From an uncultured Phocaeicola sp. (GTDB lineage: Bacteria; Bacteroidota; Bacteroidia; Bacteroidales; Bacteroidaceae): a DNA stretch of 64,000 bases. Location of the stretch: the NCBI GenBank assembly GCA_958434805.1, contig CAUBDX010000006.1, forward strand, positions 28,728-92,727, read 5' to 3'. Under the pieces are notes generated by a model that saw only the letters and a list, made by a program, of their open reading frames with translations, did no database searches and was not told where the DNA came from. This document shows, in pieces, positions 46,118-55,529 of this stretch (positions are counted from its first letter, which is position 1; each line of letters opens with the position of its first letter). A program made the position numbers and the translations under genes.

Positions 46118-46645
46118 TTATTGTCTGGTTTTGTCTTTTATGACGGGGATATTGAAGAAGCCGTTTTGGAGGGTGAAGATGTAGGTGTCGCCTATTTGGG
46201 CTTGGTCATAAAAATCCGAGTTCCAATTAAAGTTTTGTTCACCGAATTTTTCATTCTCAAAATTGAATATTACATGATATGTTTGATGTCCTCGGTAATG
46301 CCCAATAAACTTGTCTACAACCACTGACTTTTCCGTATATAATTTTTTGTTTGCCGGGATATAATAATTAGCCAAGCTAATACAACTAGTGATAACGGCA
46401 CAAATCACTACAGCTGCGATTATAAATGCTATGGTATATAAAAAGCCTAAAGCATACTTTTCCCATTTCTTTTTCATTTTTTTGCTTTTGATTTTCTCGT
46501 AACGGAACAGACAAATAATACCCGCAATAAATCCGACTATTGAAAAGAAAAGATACCACCAAGTAAAATTACGAATCATTTCCTCTTCAATCCGCATATC
46601 CAAGAAACATATAACGAAGACAACCAGAATTATCCACGAATACAA
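46118..46645 (-). CDS. Membrane protein of unknown function (175 residues)
   Basis: Three hydrophobic segments (near residues 2-16, 28-47 and 70-92) precede a soluble domain with FIGHYRGHQTYHVIFNFENE. The ORF starts at TTG 46645; ATG 46597 is the first ATG in frame. Plausible coding continues upstream of the TTG to a TGA, and an ATG in a nearby frame (about 46696) hints at a small 5' frameshift, so the true start is uncertain. It leads the tight cluster with the genes downstream. No family is recognised. Confidence 0.55.
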   Translation of the reverse strand: MYSWIILVVFVICFLDMRIEEEMIRNFTWWYLFFSIVGFIAGIICLFRYEKIKSKKMKKKWEKYALGFLYTIAFIIAAVVICAVITSCISLANYYIPANKKLYTEKSVVVDKFIGHYRGHQTYHVIFNFENEKFGEQNFNWNSDFYDQAQIGDTYIFTLQNGFFNIPVIKDKTRQ

Positions 46646-46723
46646 AGTATCGAACAGGTCTTTTTTCAGTTTTATTATGCTGTTTCCGCTGTTTCATACA
46701 ACATTGAAATTTATGATTAGTAA

Positions 46724-47541
46724 CTATTTCAGCAACTTTCTGTCACGATTGATGTCGCTTTCCAAAACACACATCTGATGAATGGCTATTTGGTTTAATT
46801 TAACAAGTCGCTCACCTTGTGATATGCCTTGCTCTATAAATACGGCATTTAGGTTTTCCATATTCGACAGACAGATAAACTCGTTGATAGTGGCATAATC
46901 CCGAATATTCCCTTTCAAGTCGGGATTGGCTTCTCGCCATTGTTTTGCTGTCATGCCAAACAACGCCACATTCAGCACATCGGCTTCATTGGCATAAATG
47001 ACGCTCGCCTGTTTGGAGTTACTTCTGCCGGAATAAGATTCTGTTTGATTGTATCGGTATGTATGCGGTAGTTGATTTTCGACAATTCCCGTTTGGCAGA
47101 CCATCCCAACAAGTGTTGCTCCTCTGTTTTAAGTCGCTGAAACTCCTTGATGATGTAAAGTTCAAATTCGACTGAAATCCAACTGGCAAACTTCAGTGCA
47201 ATATCTTTATGTGCATACGTTCCGCCATAACGCCCTGACTTGGCCATTATACCAATGGCATTTGTCGCTTCCGTCCACTTCTTTGGCGAGAGCGTAAATG
47301 CGTTCAGCCCGGCCTGTCGTCTAAACCCCTCGAATTCGGTGGGTTTGAAATCAGGATTGTAAAGTTGTTCCCAAATGCCTAAATACTCTATCGTATTGCG
47401 GTTACGTAACCAGTTCGCAATCACGGCATTTGGATCGTCACTTTTATGCCGAGCCAAATCGGTTAATGAAATATAGTCGTCACCGTTGACGGCTATAATT
47501 GTTATTTCAGTATTTTGAACTGTTATCTTTGTCATACGCAT
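46724..47541 (-). pseudogene. KilA-N domain protein, frameshifted
   Basis: ATG 47541 opens a KilA-N protein: VNGDDYISLTDLARHK, then IEYLGIWEQLYNPDFK, SGRYGGTYAHKDIALKFASW and KINYRIHTDTIKQNLIPAE. Near 47015 the frame is lost, and the rest (QASVIYANEADVLNVALFGM, then AKQWREANPDLKGNIRDYA) is read in the neighbouring frame to 46724. The two parts join smoothly, so the break is a recent single-base loss or a sequencing error. KilA-N proteins are DNA-binding proteins of phage and mobile origin; the exact role is unknown. Confidence 0.85.
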
Positions 47542-47658
47542 TTGACACTTTCGTTTTGTTTACAAAATTACTCTTTTTTTTATCCGATTACATGTCAAAA
47601 TATTACAATTATTATTGCTTATTGCTGATACGAAGATGCAAAGTCATAGTAACGACGA

Positions 47659-47708
47659 CGCCTCGCCGTTAGTAACAACCCAGCTTGGTCGTTACTAACG
47701 GCGAGGCG
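47659..47708. terminator. Perfect 18-bp hairpin after the rnf operon
   Basis: CGCCTCGCCGTTAGTAAC (47659-47676) is fully complementary to GTTACTAACGGCGAGGCG (47691-47708) around a 14-nt loop. It lies 79 bp past the rnfA stop, as an operon terminator would, though no T-run follows. It uses the same GTTACTAACG word as 31325 and 63644. Confidence 0.7.
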
Positions 47709-47786
47709 AAATCTTTTATAGAAGGAATCCGACTTCTCTTCCGGATGGAAACCCGGCATCTGAAGCCCTGTCACCCAGCGAAGCTA

Positions 47787-48389
47787 TCAACTCAAGCCAA
47801 ACAAAACCGACAGTCCTTTATCTACTCCCGAGAAACCCATGAATGCCATGGCCAGCAGTCCGGCAGTCACCAGTGCGATTGACATACCCTGCATCCCCTT
47901 CGGGATATTAACCAAGCTGAGTTGCTCGCGAATACCGGCAAAGACAATCAGAGCCAGAGCAAAGCCCAGTGCGGTAGAGAACGCATAAACCACTCCGGTC
48001 AGCAGGTCATAGTCATTCTGAATAACCAAGATGGTCACACCTAAGATACAGCAGTTCGTTGTAATCAGAGGCAAGAATACACCCAGAGCCTGATATAGCG
48101 AAGGAGAAACCTTCTTCAAGATAATTTCCACCATCTGCACCAAAGCTGCAATAACCAAGATGAAGGCAATGGTCTGTAGATAAGCCAGCCCGAATGCATC
48201 CAAAACAAATTTCTGTATCACATAAGTTACAATCGTAGCCAGTGTCAACACGAAAGCCACAGCTGCCCCCATGCCCATAGCGGTTTCTACTTTTTTAGAA
48301 ACACCTAAAAACGGACAGATACCGAGAAATTGCGACAACACTACGTTGTTCACAAAAATAGCCGTAATAAATATCAATATATATTCCAT
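47787..48389 (-). CDS. rnfA: Rnf complex membrane subunit RnfA
   Basis: 200 residues with six membrane helices. Typical RnfA/NqrE features are visible: FVNNVVLSQFLGICPFLGVS at the N-terminus and the conserved TTNCCILGVTILV with the Cys pair that binds the intramembrane Fe-S centre. RnfA and RnfE form the ion-conducting core that couples electron flow from ferredoxin to NAD with Na+ or H+ export. It is last in the rseC-rnfBCDGEA order. Confidence 0.96.
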   Translation of the reverse strand: MEYILIFITAIFVNNVVLSQFLGICPFLGVSKKVETAMGMGAAVAFVLTLATIVTYVIQKFVLDAFGLAYLQTIAFILVIAALVQMVEIILKKVSPSLYQALGVFLPLITTNCCILGVTILVIQNDYDLLTGVVYAFSTALGFALALIVFAGIREQLSLVNIPKGMQGMSIALVTAGLLAMAFMGFSGVDKGLSVLFGLS

Positions 48390-48410
48390 ATCTTTTCTGT
48401 TTAATAGAAT

Positions 48411-48995
48411 TTACGCTTTCTTCAAACGGTTCACAATAGCGATTAAATAACCTAATGCGATAAATGCACCCGGAGCCAGAACGAATACCAGCATTCCGTA
48501 TTGTTCAGGCATGATGGCAATATCAAACAACTTGCCTGTTCCGAGGAATTCACGGATACCGCCCAATACAGTCAAGGCAATGGTAAAACCAAGTCCCATT
48601 CCCAATCCGTCGAAGAAAGAAGCCAACGGAGAATTCTTGGCTGCAAAAGCTTCCGCACGTCCCAACAGAATACAGTTTACTACAATCAAGGGGATAAACA
48701 AGCCTAAAGTAGCATACAAAGCCGGCACATAAGCCTGCATCAACATTTGCAGCACCGTCACAAACGAAGCAATTACCACGATGAAGATGGGAATACGCAC
48801 CATATCGGGCACCACGCGCTTGATAGACGAAATAACCACATTCGAACAAATCAATACAAACATAGTCGCCAATCCCATACCCATACCATTAATGGCAGAA
48901 GAAGTGGTTCCCAAAGTAGGACACATACCTAAAAGGAGTACGAACGTAGGATTTTCCTTGATAATCCCGTTCATCAATACTTTAAAATAATTCAT
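48411..48995 (-). CDS. rnfE: Rnf complex membrane subunit RnfE
   Basis: 194 residues, the inverted-topology partner of RnfA. Motifs include IIKENPTFVLLLGMCPTLGT and LFIPLIVVNCILLGRAEAFA, with the conserved Cys residues of the membrane Fe-S site. It lies 21 bp before rnfA and 17 bp after rnfG. Length and helix pattern are normal. It contributes half of the Fe-S site and ion path. Confidence 0.96.
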   Translation of the reverse strand: MNYFKVLMNGIIKENPTFVLLLGMCPTLGTTSSAINGMGMGLATMFVLICSNVVISSIKRVVPDMVRIPIFIVVIASFVTVLQMLMQAYVPALYATLGLFIPLIVVNCILLGRAEAFAAKNSPLASFFDGLGMGLGFTIALTVLGGIREFLGTGKLFDIAIMPEQYGMLVFVLAPGAFIALGYLIAIVNRLKKA

Positions 48996-49012
48996 AGTCT
49001 TTCCCTCCTTTT

Positions 49013-49654
49013 TTATTTAGTTTCAACATTATTTGCTGCATCGGCAGAAGTTTTCTGAGCAGTTGCTCCGCTGGCCCCGTCCACATGCTGGTTTTTATAA
49101 GCCGCATACGCATTGTTCACAGCCAGCAAGAAAGCACGGCTGGTGATGGTAGAAGCCGTAATAGCATCCACCTGTCCTCCGTCCTTACTTACAGTCAGCG
49201 GCTTTTCGCCCGGATTCATTCCCGTGATATCTCCTTTGGCACCTTTCTTAAACCAGTCGGCAGCCTTTGAGCCTAATCCCGGAGTTTCAGCATGTTTCAG
49301 CAGCGAGTAGTCAATGATATTACCTTCAGGATCGAAGCCCACCAGAACGGTCAGTGTTCCTCCGAAAGCATTCGATGACGCCTCAACGGCTGCCCCGATA
49401 AACTCCCCGTCTTTTGTAGCCTTGTAAATCTTATAAGAAGCTCCTTCCATTTCTACCATTTCGGGAGACTCTGCCGGATTATTGTCGAATCCGGGAACCA
49501 CTACGGCAATCGCATCACTCAATATCTTGGCATTCGCCTGCGCAATCGGTTCGGCTGTAACGTCGTTTACCCAGCCTAAAACCCCTCCGGCTATAACCGA
49601 AAATCCGGTCAAAGCCAGAGCCATATTCTTTAATGACGATTCTAACTTTTTCAT
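49013..49654 (-). CDS. rnfG: Rnf complex FMN-binding subunit RnfG
   Basis: 213 residues with one N-terminal membrane helix (residues about 9-28) and a periplasmic FMN-binding domain. The flavinylation signal is DAITASTITSRAF, where a Thr takes covalent FMN. The protein continues past the usual end with a Ser/Ala/Gly-rich tail (HVDGASGATAQKTS). It overlaps rnfD by 4 bp (ATGA), indicating coupling. It carries electrons on the outer side of the membrane. Confidence 0.95.
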   Translation of the reverse strand: MKKLESSLKNMALALTGFSVIAGGVLGWVNDVTAEPIAQANAKILSDAIAVVVPGFDNNPAESPEMVEMEGASYKIYKATKDGEFIGAAVEASSNAFGGTLTVLVGFDPEGNIIDYSLLKHAETPGLGSKAADWFKKGAKGDITGMNPGEKPLTVSKDGGQVDAITASTITSRAFLLAVNNAYAAYKNQHVDGASGATAQKTSADAANNVETK

Positions 49655-50658
49655 TTTTTCGCTACCTCCCCGAAACGTTTAGGTTTACAATAAGTATTAA
49701 TCAACGGAGTAAATGCATTCATAATCAAAATAGCGAATGACATTCCTTCCGGATATGCACCGAAATTACGGATAATCACAGTCAGGAAGCCGATTGCCAC
49801 CCCGTAAACCAGCATGCCTTTATGGGTCATGGGTGAGGTAACATAGTCGGTTGCCATGAAAATAGCTCCCAGCATCAAACCACCTGTCAGCAGGTGAGTC
49901 AGTCCGTCGGCATACTTGGCAGGGTCAATCATGTGTAAAGCACAGCTGCACACCAAGACGGTAGCCATGATTGATACCGGAATGTGCCAAGTAATAATTT
50001 TCTTCCACAGCATATAACCCAGACCGAACAACAGAGCCAGTGCGCTGAACTCTCCCAGACATCCTACTCCAAGCTGACAGTCATCCGGCATTCCGAGCAG
50101 CAAACTCAAGCTGTCTGGCAGTTGGCTTAAAGCTGCCGTATCACCATGAACCGCCTGTTTCATCAGTGCCAGCGGAGTAGCTCCCGTTTCTGCATCCAGA
50201 TAAGCTCCCCACTGTCCGGCTTGCGGCCAAGAAGTCATCTGTACGGGGAAAGAAATCAGCAAGAACACACGTCCCACCAAAGCCGGATTAAACGGATTAC
50301 ATCCCAGTCCACCAAATGTCATCTTGCCGATACCGATAGCCACCAGTGCACCGATAAGGATAATCCATACCGGAAGATTAGAAGGGAGATTGAAGGCAAG
50401 CAACAATCCGGTCAAGGCTGCCGAACCATCAAGAATGGTAGAACGTTCTCTTTTCATTATAAATTTAGTGATTGCCCACTCAAAAAACATACAGGCAAGC
50501 ACTGAAGTCAGCGTTACGATAACAGCCCCCAAGCCAAAGACGAACCATGATACGAGTAAGGCCGGCACTAATGCGATAATCACACCGTACATGTTTTTCT
50601 GTACACTGTCACCGCTATGCACGTGAGGGGATAATGATACAATTAATTTATTTGACAT
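49651..50658 (-). CDS. rnfD: Rnf complex membrane flavoprotein RnfD
   Basis: 335 residues, about nine membrane helices. The covalent FMN site is in DAETGATPLALM. Other family motifs: SPHVHSGDSVQKNMYGV near the start, GKMTFGGLGCNPFNPALVGR, and YVTSPMTHKGMLVYG. It is the B-subunit-type partner of RnfG. Between it and rnfC is a mirrored family A repeat (50680-50826) rather than a normal short spacer. Confidence 0.96.
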   Translation of the reverse strand: MSNKLIVSLSPHVHSGDSVQKNMYGVIIALVPALLVSWFVFGLGAVIVTLTSVLACMFFEWAITKFIMKRERSTILDGSAALTGLLLAFNLPSNLPVWIILIGALVAIGIGKMTFGGLGCNPFNPALVGRVFLLISFPVQMTSWPQAGQWGAYLDAETGATPLALMKQAVHGDTAALSQLPDSLSLLLGMPDDCQLGVGCLGEFSALALLFGLGYMLWKKIITWHIPVSIMATVLVCSCALHMIDPAKYADGLTHLLTGGLMLGAIFMATDYVTSPMTHKGMLVYGVAIGFLTVIIRNFGAYPEGMSFAILIMNAFTPLINTYCKPKRFGEVAKK

Positions 50659-50679
50659 ATGTATTAAGTTTTATTTGTT

Positions 50680-50826
50680 AGTTGACTAGGTTTCTTCTTT
50701 TCAGTTGACAAGGTTTCAGGTGACTAGTTGACTAGGTTTTAGATAGCTTAAGTAAATCATTTCAAAGCCTTGTCAACTTGTCAACTCGTCAACTTGTCAA
50801 CTAGTTTCCCTGTCAACTAGTTACCT
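50680..50826. repeat. Mirrored intergenic repeat A1 (rnfC-rnfD gap)
   Basis: The left arm has repeats of GTTGACTAGG/AGTTGACAAGG, the core is AAATCATTTCAAAGCC (50754-50769), and the right arm is TTGTCAACT-TGTCAACTCG-type units. AGTTGACAAGG (50703-50713) is exactly complementary to CCTTGTCAACT (50768-50778), so the transcript could fold into a long hairpin. It is the clearest member of an eight-copy family (A1-A8). Confidence 0.85.
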
Positions 50827-50830
50827 CATG

Positions 50831-52168
50831 TTACTTCTTCGCATTACGGGCACGGATGATTCCACCCACCTTACCCTTTCCTAAACGAATATAATCAAGC
50901 ATCGGGCGGTGTGACGGACAGGTAAACTGACAAGAACCACACTCAATACATGACATAATCATCTCATGCTCTACACGTTCCCAGTCACCCTTAGCCGAAC
51001 AGGTAGCCAACAAGAAGGGTTCCAGTCCCATCGGACATACACCCACACACTTGGCACAACGGATACAAGGCTGCGGTTCAGCTCTGCGGGCTTCTTTGTC
51101 GTTCATAAGTAAGACACCCGAAGTACCCTTGCAGACAGGAACTTCTGTGTTCGCCAAGGCCTTACCCATCATCGGACCACCTCCAATCACCTTTCCGGTA
51201 TCTTCAGGCAATCCGCCGGCAGCTTCAATCAGCTGACTCATCGGAGTACCCATACGAATCAGGAAGTTAGAAGGATTCTTCAATGACTTTCCTGTAACCG
51301 TAACCACGCGTTCAAACAAGGGTTTGTTTTTCTGTACAGCTTCGTAAACCGCATAGGCTGTTCCTACATTCTGTACTACAGCACCCACATGGATAGGGAT
51401 GGCAGGAGGAGCAGGAACCTGACGGCCTATTACAGCATCAATTAACTGTTTTTCACCTCCTTGCGGATATTTCACTTTCAGCGGAACAATCTCGATACCC
51501 GGATATTGAGCCGCTTTTTCGGTCATGCGCTCTATAGCATCGGGCTTATTGTTTTCAATACCAATATAAGCCTTACTTACTTTTGCAGCACGCATCAGAA
51601 TGCTTACCCCAATTAAGATTTCATCGGTTTTCTCCAGCATCAGCCGGTGATCGGCAGTAAGATAAGGCTCACATTCCACCGCATTGATAATCACACACTC
51701 TGCACGGCATCCCGGAGGAGGAGTCAGTTTCACATGGGTAGGGAAACAAGCTCCACCCATACCTACAATACCTGCATTTTTTATCTTAGCTACAATTTCT
51801 TCCGGAGTCAGTTCACACTTCGCTTCCAGCACATTGCTGCGGTCGATGGTTTCTTCCCATTCATCTCCTTCCACGTCAATAAAGATAGCCGGCTTGCGGT
51901 ATCCGCTTGCATCGATTACACTATCAACTTTATTTACTTTTCCTGAAACGGATGAGAAAACAGGAGCCGAGACAAAGCCTCCGGCTTCTGCTATTTTGGT
52001 ACCGACTTTTACAAGGTCTCCCTTTTTCACTATGGGAAGAGCGGGAGCACCGATATGCTGAGATAAGGGGAAAACAGCCTGTTTAGGAAGTCCCAAGGTC
52101 TCGATGGCTTTTCCCGCCGACAATTTATTTTCTGCCGGATGAACTCCGCCAATTCTAAATGTCTTCAC
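50831..52168 (-). CDS. rnfC: Rnf complex subunit RnfC
   Basis: 445 residues. The N-terminal barrel-sandwich domain (FRIGGVHPAENKLSAGKAIE) is followed by the NADH/FMN-binding Rossmann domain (GMGGACFPTHVKL, VINAVECEPYLTADHRLMLE), a SLBB domain, then two 4Fe-4S motifs (CIRCAKCVGVCPMGL and CIECGSCQFTCPSHRP). It is the NAD-side cytoplasmic subunit. It is separated from rnfB and rnfD by family A repeats, unusual inside a core operon. The protein itself is normal. Confidence 0.96.
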   Translation of the reverse strand: MKTFRIGGVHPAENKLSAGKAIETLGLPKQAVFPLSQHIGAPALPIVKKGDLVKVGTKIAEAGGFVSAPVFSSVSGKVNKVDSVIDASGYRKPAIFIDVEGDEWEETIDRSNVLEAKCELTPEEIVAKIKNAGIVGMGGACFPTHVKLTPPPGCRAECVIINAVECEPYLTADHRLMLEKTDEILIGVSILMRAAKVSKAYIGIENNKPDAIERMTEKAAQYPGIEIVPLKVKYPQGGEKQLIDAVIGRQVPAPPAIPIHVGAVVQNVGTAYAVYEAVQKNKPLFERVVTVTGKSLKNPSNFLIRMGTPMSQLIEAAGGLPEDTGKVIGGGPMMGKALANTEVPVCKGTSGVLLMNDKEARRAEPQPCIRCAKCVGVCPMGLEPFLLATCSAKGDWERVEHEMIMSCIECGSCQFTCPSHRPMLDYIRLGKGKVGGIIRARNAKK

Positions 52169-52203
52169 TGTTATATCGTTTTTTTGTTATACATTCTTTT
52201 TTT

Positions 52204-52390
52204 AGGTGACGAAACTTTTAGGTGACGAGGCAACGAGGTGACTGGGTGACAAGGCTCTGAACACCTTGTTTATGTATAGCCTCACTGCTTCATTTCAAAG
52301 CCTTGTCAACTCGTCAACTCGTCAACTTTCTAAAACCTTGTCAACTTGTCAACTCGTCAACTTGTCAACTTTCTAAAGCCTTGTCAACTA
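52204..52390. repeat. Mirrored intergenic repeat A2 (rnfB-rnfC gap)
   Basis: Left arm: GGTGACGAGG and CAACGAGGTGACTGGGTGAC. Core: GCTTCATTTCAAAGCCTTG. The right arm has six or more GTCAACTCGTC/GTCAACTTGTC units up to the end of rnfB, with a second AAAACCTTGTCAAC restart in the middle. Confidence 0.85.
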
Positions 52391-52393
52391 TTA

Positions 52394-53350
52394 TCACGCC
52401 TTCGGAGCCTCCTCTGCCTTTGGAGCAGCTACAGCTTCTGCTTTCGGAGCAGCCTCTACTTTCGGAGCAACCGGAGCTTCAGCCTTCGGAGCAGCTGCCT
52501 TCGGAGTTGCCGGAGTTTCCGGTTTCGGCTTACGAGGCGGGAAATTGACAGCAACAATAGCCTGCTGCGGACATTCCATCTCACACTTGCGGCAAGATTT
52601 ACATTTTGCCGGATCAATGTATGCCAAGTTGTTTTCCAAAGTTATTGCTTCGAACGGGCAGACTTTCACACACTTACCGCAGCCGATACAAGAAGTCGCA
52701 CAAGCCTTGCGAGCCACTGCACCCTTATCTTTATTTACACACTGAACATAAACCCGGCGGTTATTCTTACCCTTCGGACGAATTTCAATAATATTACGCG
52801 GACAGGCTTTGCTACATGCACCGCATGCCGTACACTTCGCTTCATCTACCTCCGGAAGACCGGTTTCAGGATTCATGCGGATAGCATCAAACTGGCAAGC
52901 CGATACGCAGTCGCCACATCCCAAACAGCCGAATGTACATCCGGTTTCACCGCCATAAGTAGAATTAGCCACTACGCATGAGCGAACACCGTCATACTGG
53001 GTTATCCGGGGACGGTTGGCGCATGTACCGTTACACCGTACTACAGCCACTTTCGGTTCGGATGCTGTAGCTTCCAGCCCTAAAATAGCTGCAACTTTTT
53101 CCATCGTAGGCTGACCACCCACCGGACAAAGCTTACCTTCCAGCGACCCCGCCTTTACACAAGCAGCGGCAAAGCCCGAACATCCCGGGTAGCCACATCC
53201 TCCACAGTTAGCTTGAGGAAGCACTTCTGCCACCTGAGCTATTCGTGGGTCTTCATACACAGCAAACTTCTTCGAAGCCACATATAAGATTACCGCGGCT
53301 ATCAAGCCGATGGCTCCTAATGAAATTACTGCAACCAAAATTAAGTTCAT
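52394..53350 (-). CDS. rnfB: Rnf complex ferredoxin-accepting subunit RnfB
   Basis: 318 residues: one N-terminal membrane helix, a 4Fe-4S domain with CGGCGYPGCSGFAAAC, then several ferredoxin-type motifs (CNGTC, CLGCGDCVSACQFDA, CTACGACSKACPRN, CIGCGKCVKVCPFEA, CKSCRKCEMECPQQA). It accepts electrons from reduced ferredoxin. The last 50 residues are a low-complexity Ala/Pro/Lys/Glu tail of repeated PKAE and APKV words, longer than in most RnfB. rseC lies upstream and rnfC downstream, each across a family A repeat. Confidence 0.96.
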   Translation of the reverse strand: MNLILVAVISLGAIGLIAAVILYVASKKFAVYEDPRIAQVAEVLPQANCGGCGYPGCSGFAAACVKAGSLEGKLCPVGGQPTMEKVAAILGLEATASEPKVAVVRCNGTCANRPRITQYDGVRSCVVANSTYGGETGCTFGCLGCGDCVSACQFDAIRMNPETGLPEVDEAKCTACGACSKACPRNIIEIRPKGKNNRRVYVQCVNKDKGAVARKACATSCIGCGKCVKVCPFEAITLENNLAYIDPAKCKSCRKCEMECPQQAIVAVNFPPRKPKPETPATPKAAAPKAEAPVAPKVEAAPKAEAVAAPKAEEAPKA

Positions 53351-53384
53351 AAGATATTTAGTTTATTATTAGTTTCTTCTTTCG

Positions 53385-53541
53385 GGTGGCTAGGTGTTTC
53401 AGTTGACCAGATAACTAGTTGACCAGGTTCTGAATACCTTTGTTTATGTACCTCACTTTATCATTTCAAAGCCTCGTCAACTTGTCAACTCGTCAACTTG
53501 TCAACTTTCATAAGCCTCGTCAACTTGTCAACTTGTCAACT
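53385..53541. repeat. Mirrored intergenic repeat A3 (rseC-rnfB gap)
   Basis: Left arm: GTGGCTAGGTG, AGTTGACCAG and TAGTTGACCAGG. Core: TATCATTTCAAAGCCTCG. The right arm of GTCAACTTGTC units ends inside the rseC stop region (53536-53538), so the repeat reaches the coding end. Confidence 0.85.
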
Positions 53542-53961
53542 TAAAGCTTCCAAGGTAAACACAAACGTACGGCTAAAATGCCCACGACATAAAAACAATA
53601 TTATATAATAAGGTACCAGCATGAGAAGAGCTATCAAAGCCGAAAGAACTTCATCGTGCTGCGTGAGTTTCATCGAAACAAAAAGGGAGACAAGCAAGAT
53701 TAGAAAAGGCATGATAAAAGCCCACCCCACAGCTTTCATTCCCATGGAAGTAGCTCCTGTTATGATAACCCGCTGCCCCACTTGAGGATTCAGAGACGGA
53801 TTAGGATTATAAACATCTATCAGCTTTTCTTTTGTTTCCGAAGCACTGCAATGCCCCTTGATACTACAAGATGAACAGGCAGAGATCTGCACTATTCTGA
53901 CTTTCAGATGAAAGCCATCGATGTTTTCCACAATACCCAGATGTTTTATGTTGTTAGTCAT
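53536..53961 (-). CDS. rseC: RseC/MucC-like protein of the Rnf operon
   Basis: ATG 53961 gives 141 residues; the ATG at 54006 would lie within the promoter region. The N-terminal Cys cluster CSSCSIKGHC and two membrane helices (GWAFIMPFLILLVSLFVS, LIALLMLVPYYIILFL) mark the RseC/MucC family, linked to SoxR reduction and Rnf assembly elsewhere. Its gene heads the rnf operon here, as in other Bacteroidales. The exact role in anaerobes without SoxR is not known. Confidence 0.85.
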   Translation of the reverse strand: MTNNIKHLGIVENIDGFHLKVRIVQISACSSCSIKGHCSASETKEKLIDVYNPNPSLNPQVGQRVIITGATSMGMKAVGWAFIMPFLILLVSLFVSMKLTQHDEVLSALIALLMLVPYYIILFLCRGHFSRTFVFTLEALS

Positions 53962-53992
53962 GTTTTGCAAACTGCACCTTACATTTTTGCAG

Positions 53993-54000
53993 CAAATGTA
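53993..54000 (-). promoter_or_regulatory. -7 box of the rseC-rnf operon
   Basis: The minus strand reads TACATTTG (TAnnTTTG) 31 bp before the rseC start. A correctly spaced TTTG was not found. Confidence 0.45.
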
Positions 54001-54229
54001 GCACAAATATTGTTTCGTTGCTCATGTTAACAGAGAAATTGTTTTAAAAAAAGCAAATTGCAACGGATGTTTTAAGCCTTATGTACCCGCAAAAAGAATA
54101 CATATAGACAGTATTTCCATTCATTCCCCAAACAAACAGAAAGTATACTCTGTAATTTATCTTACTTTTAACAGAATATCCCGAAAAATACATTACCTTT
54201 ACACAGCAATCGGTTAACAGAGTCCTATC

Positions 54230-54314
54230 AGGTGACAAGCTGACGAGGTTCCGGATACCTTGAGCTAATCATTTCAAAACCTCGTCAACTCGTCACCTCA
54301 TTACCTCGTCAACT
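54230..54314. repeat. Mirrored intergenic repeat A4 (before hisB)
   Basis: Short member: GGTGACAAGCTGACGAGG, then AATCATTTCAAAACCTCG, then GTCAACTCGTCACCTC and CCTCGTCAACT. It lies about 30 bp upstream of hisB. Confidence 0.8.
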
Positions 54315-54343
54315 AAAAAATCAACTTAAAAACTCAAACAACC

Positions 54344-55468
54344 ATGAAAAAGCTTTTATTTATAGACCGAGACGGAACTTTAGTCATTGAACCTCCCGTA
54401 GATTACCAGCTCGACTCATTTGAAAAGTTGGAATTTTACCCTAACGTATTCCGTAACCTGCATTTTATCCGTAAGAAACTGGATTTCGACCTCGTGATGG
54501 TAACCAACCAAGACGGATTAGGCACCGATGCCTTCCCTGAAGATACGTTTTGGCCCGTACATAACCTTATCCTGAAAACGTTTGAAAACGAAGGCATCAC
54601 CTTCGATGACATCCAAATAGATCGCTCCTTCCCGGAAGACAACGCCCCCACCCGGAAACCCCGCACCGGTATGCTGACGCATTATCTGAATCATCCGGAA
54701 ACCTATGACCTTGCCGGAAGTTTCGTTATAGGCGACCGCCTTACCGATGTGGAACTGGCAAAAAACCTGGGATGCCGGGCCATCTTACTGCAAAACAGCC
54801 GGAAGGGACTGACTGAAAAAGGGTTGGAACAGGTATGTGCACTCGCCACTACCGACTGGGATAAAATCACTGAATTTCTCTTTGCCGGAGAACGGACTTC
54901 CCAAGTGAAGCGTACAACCAAAGAAACAGATATTGAAATCAGTGTAAACCTTGACGGCAACGGCCGCTGCGATATTCATACCGGCTTAGGCTTTTTCGAC
55001 CACATGCTGGAACAGATAGGCAAGCACGGAGGACTGGATTTAACCATCCGTGTAAAAGGCGACTTGGAGGTGGATGAACATCACACCATTGAAGATACTG
55101 CCATCGCCTTGGGCGAATGCCTGCGCAAAGCCTTAGGAAACAAGCGCGGCATCGAGCGCTACGGCTATTGCCTGCCGATGGACGATTGCCTCTGCTCGGT
55201 CGCCCTCGACTTTGGAGGTCGCCCCTGGCTGGTTTGGGATGCCGAATTTCACCGCGAATACATCGGTGACATGCCTACCGAAATGTTTCTTCATTTTTTC
55301 AAGTCGCTGAGCGATGCAGCACAGATGAACCTGAACATCCGTGCAGAAGGTGTCAATGAACACCACAAGATAGAGGGCATATTCAAGGCACTTGCCCGAA
55401 GCATCAAGATGGCAGTGCGCCGTGACATCTATCATTATGAGGTTCCTTCGAGCAAAGGAATGCTATAG
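54344..55468 (+). CDS. hisB: Bifunctional histidinol-phosphatase / imidazoleglycerol-phosphate dehydratase
   Basis: 374 residues with two enzymes of histidine synthesis. The HAD-type phosphatase has FIDRDGTLV (nucleophile and acid Asp) and [13 protein letters not shown]. The dehydratase has [15 protein letters not shown] and [16 protein letters not shown], the paired His motifs that bind Mn. The two activities are steps 6 and 8 of the pathway. In many Bacteroidales hisB follows hisG, hisD and hisC; here it stands alone after a repeat, so the other his genes must be elsewhere. The protein is intact. Confidence 0.96.
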   Translation: MKKLLFIDRDGTLVIEPPVDYQLDSFEKLEFYPNVFRNLHFIRKKLDFDLVMVTNQDGLGTDAFPEDTFWPVHNLILKTFENEGITFDDIQIDRSFPEDNAPTRKPRTGMLTHYLNHPETYDLAGSFVIGDRLTDVELAKNLGCRAILLQNSRKGLTEKGLEQVCALATTDWDKITEFLFAGERTSQVKRTTKETDIEISVNLDGNGRCDIHTGLGFFDHMLEQIGKHGGLDLTIRVKGDLEVDEHHTIEDTAIALGECLRKALGNKRGIERYGYCLPMDDCLCSVALDFGGRPWLVWDAEFHREYIGDMPTEMFLHFFKSLSDAAQMNLNIRAEGVNEHHKIEGIFKALARSIKMAVRRDIYHYEVPSSKGML

Positions 55469-55529
55469 ATTTTTGTTTCATAACCCAACACTAAAAAATC
55501 AGATACAGAGTTCCGGTTTTGCCTTCAGA

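Noticed and set aside
52346..52981. 211-codon plus-strand ORF over rnfB and the A2 repeat
   Set aside because: It is antisense to the conserved Fe-S coding sequence of rnfB and starts inside repeat DNA; the Ser/Arg/Leu-rich translation has no family look.
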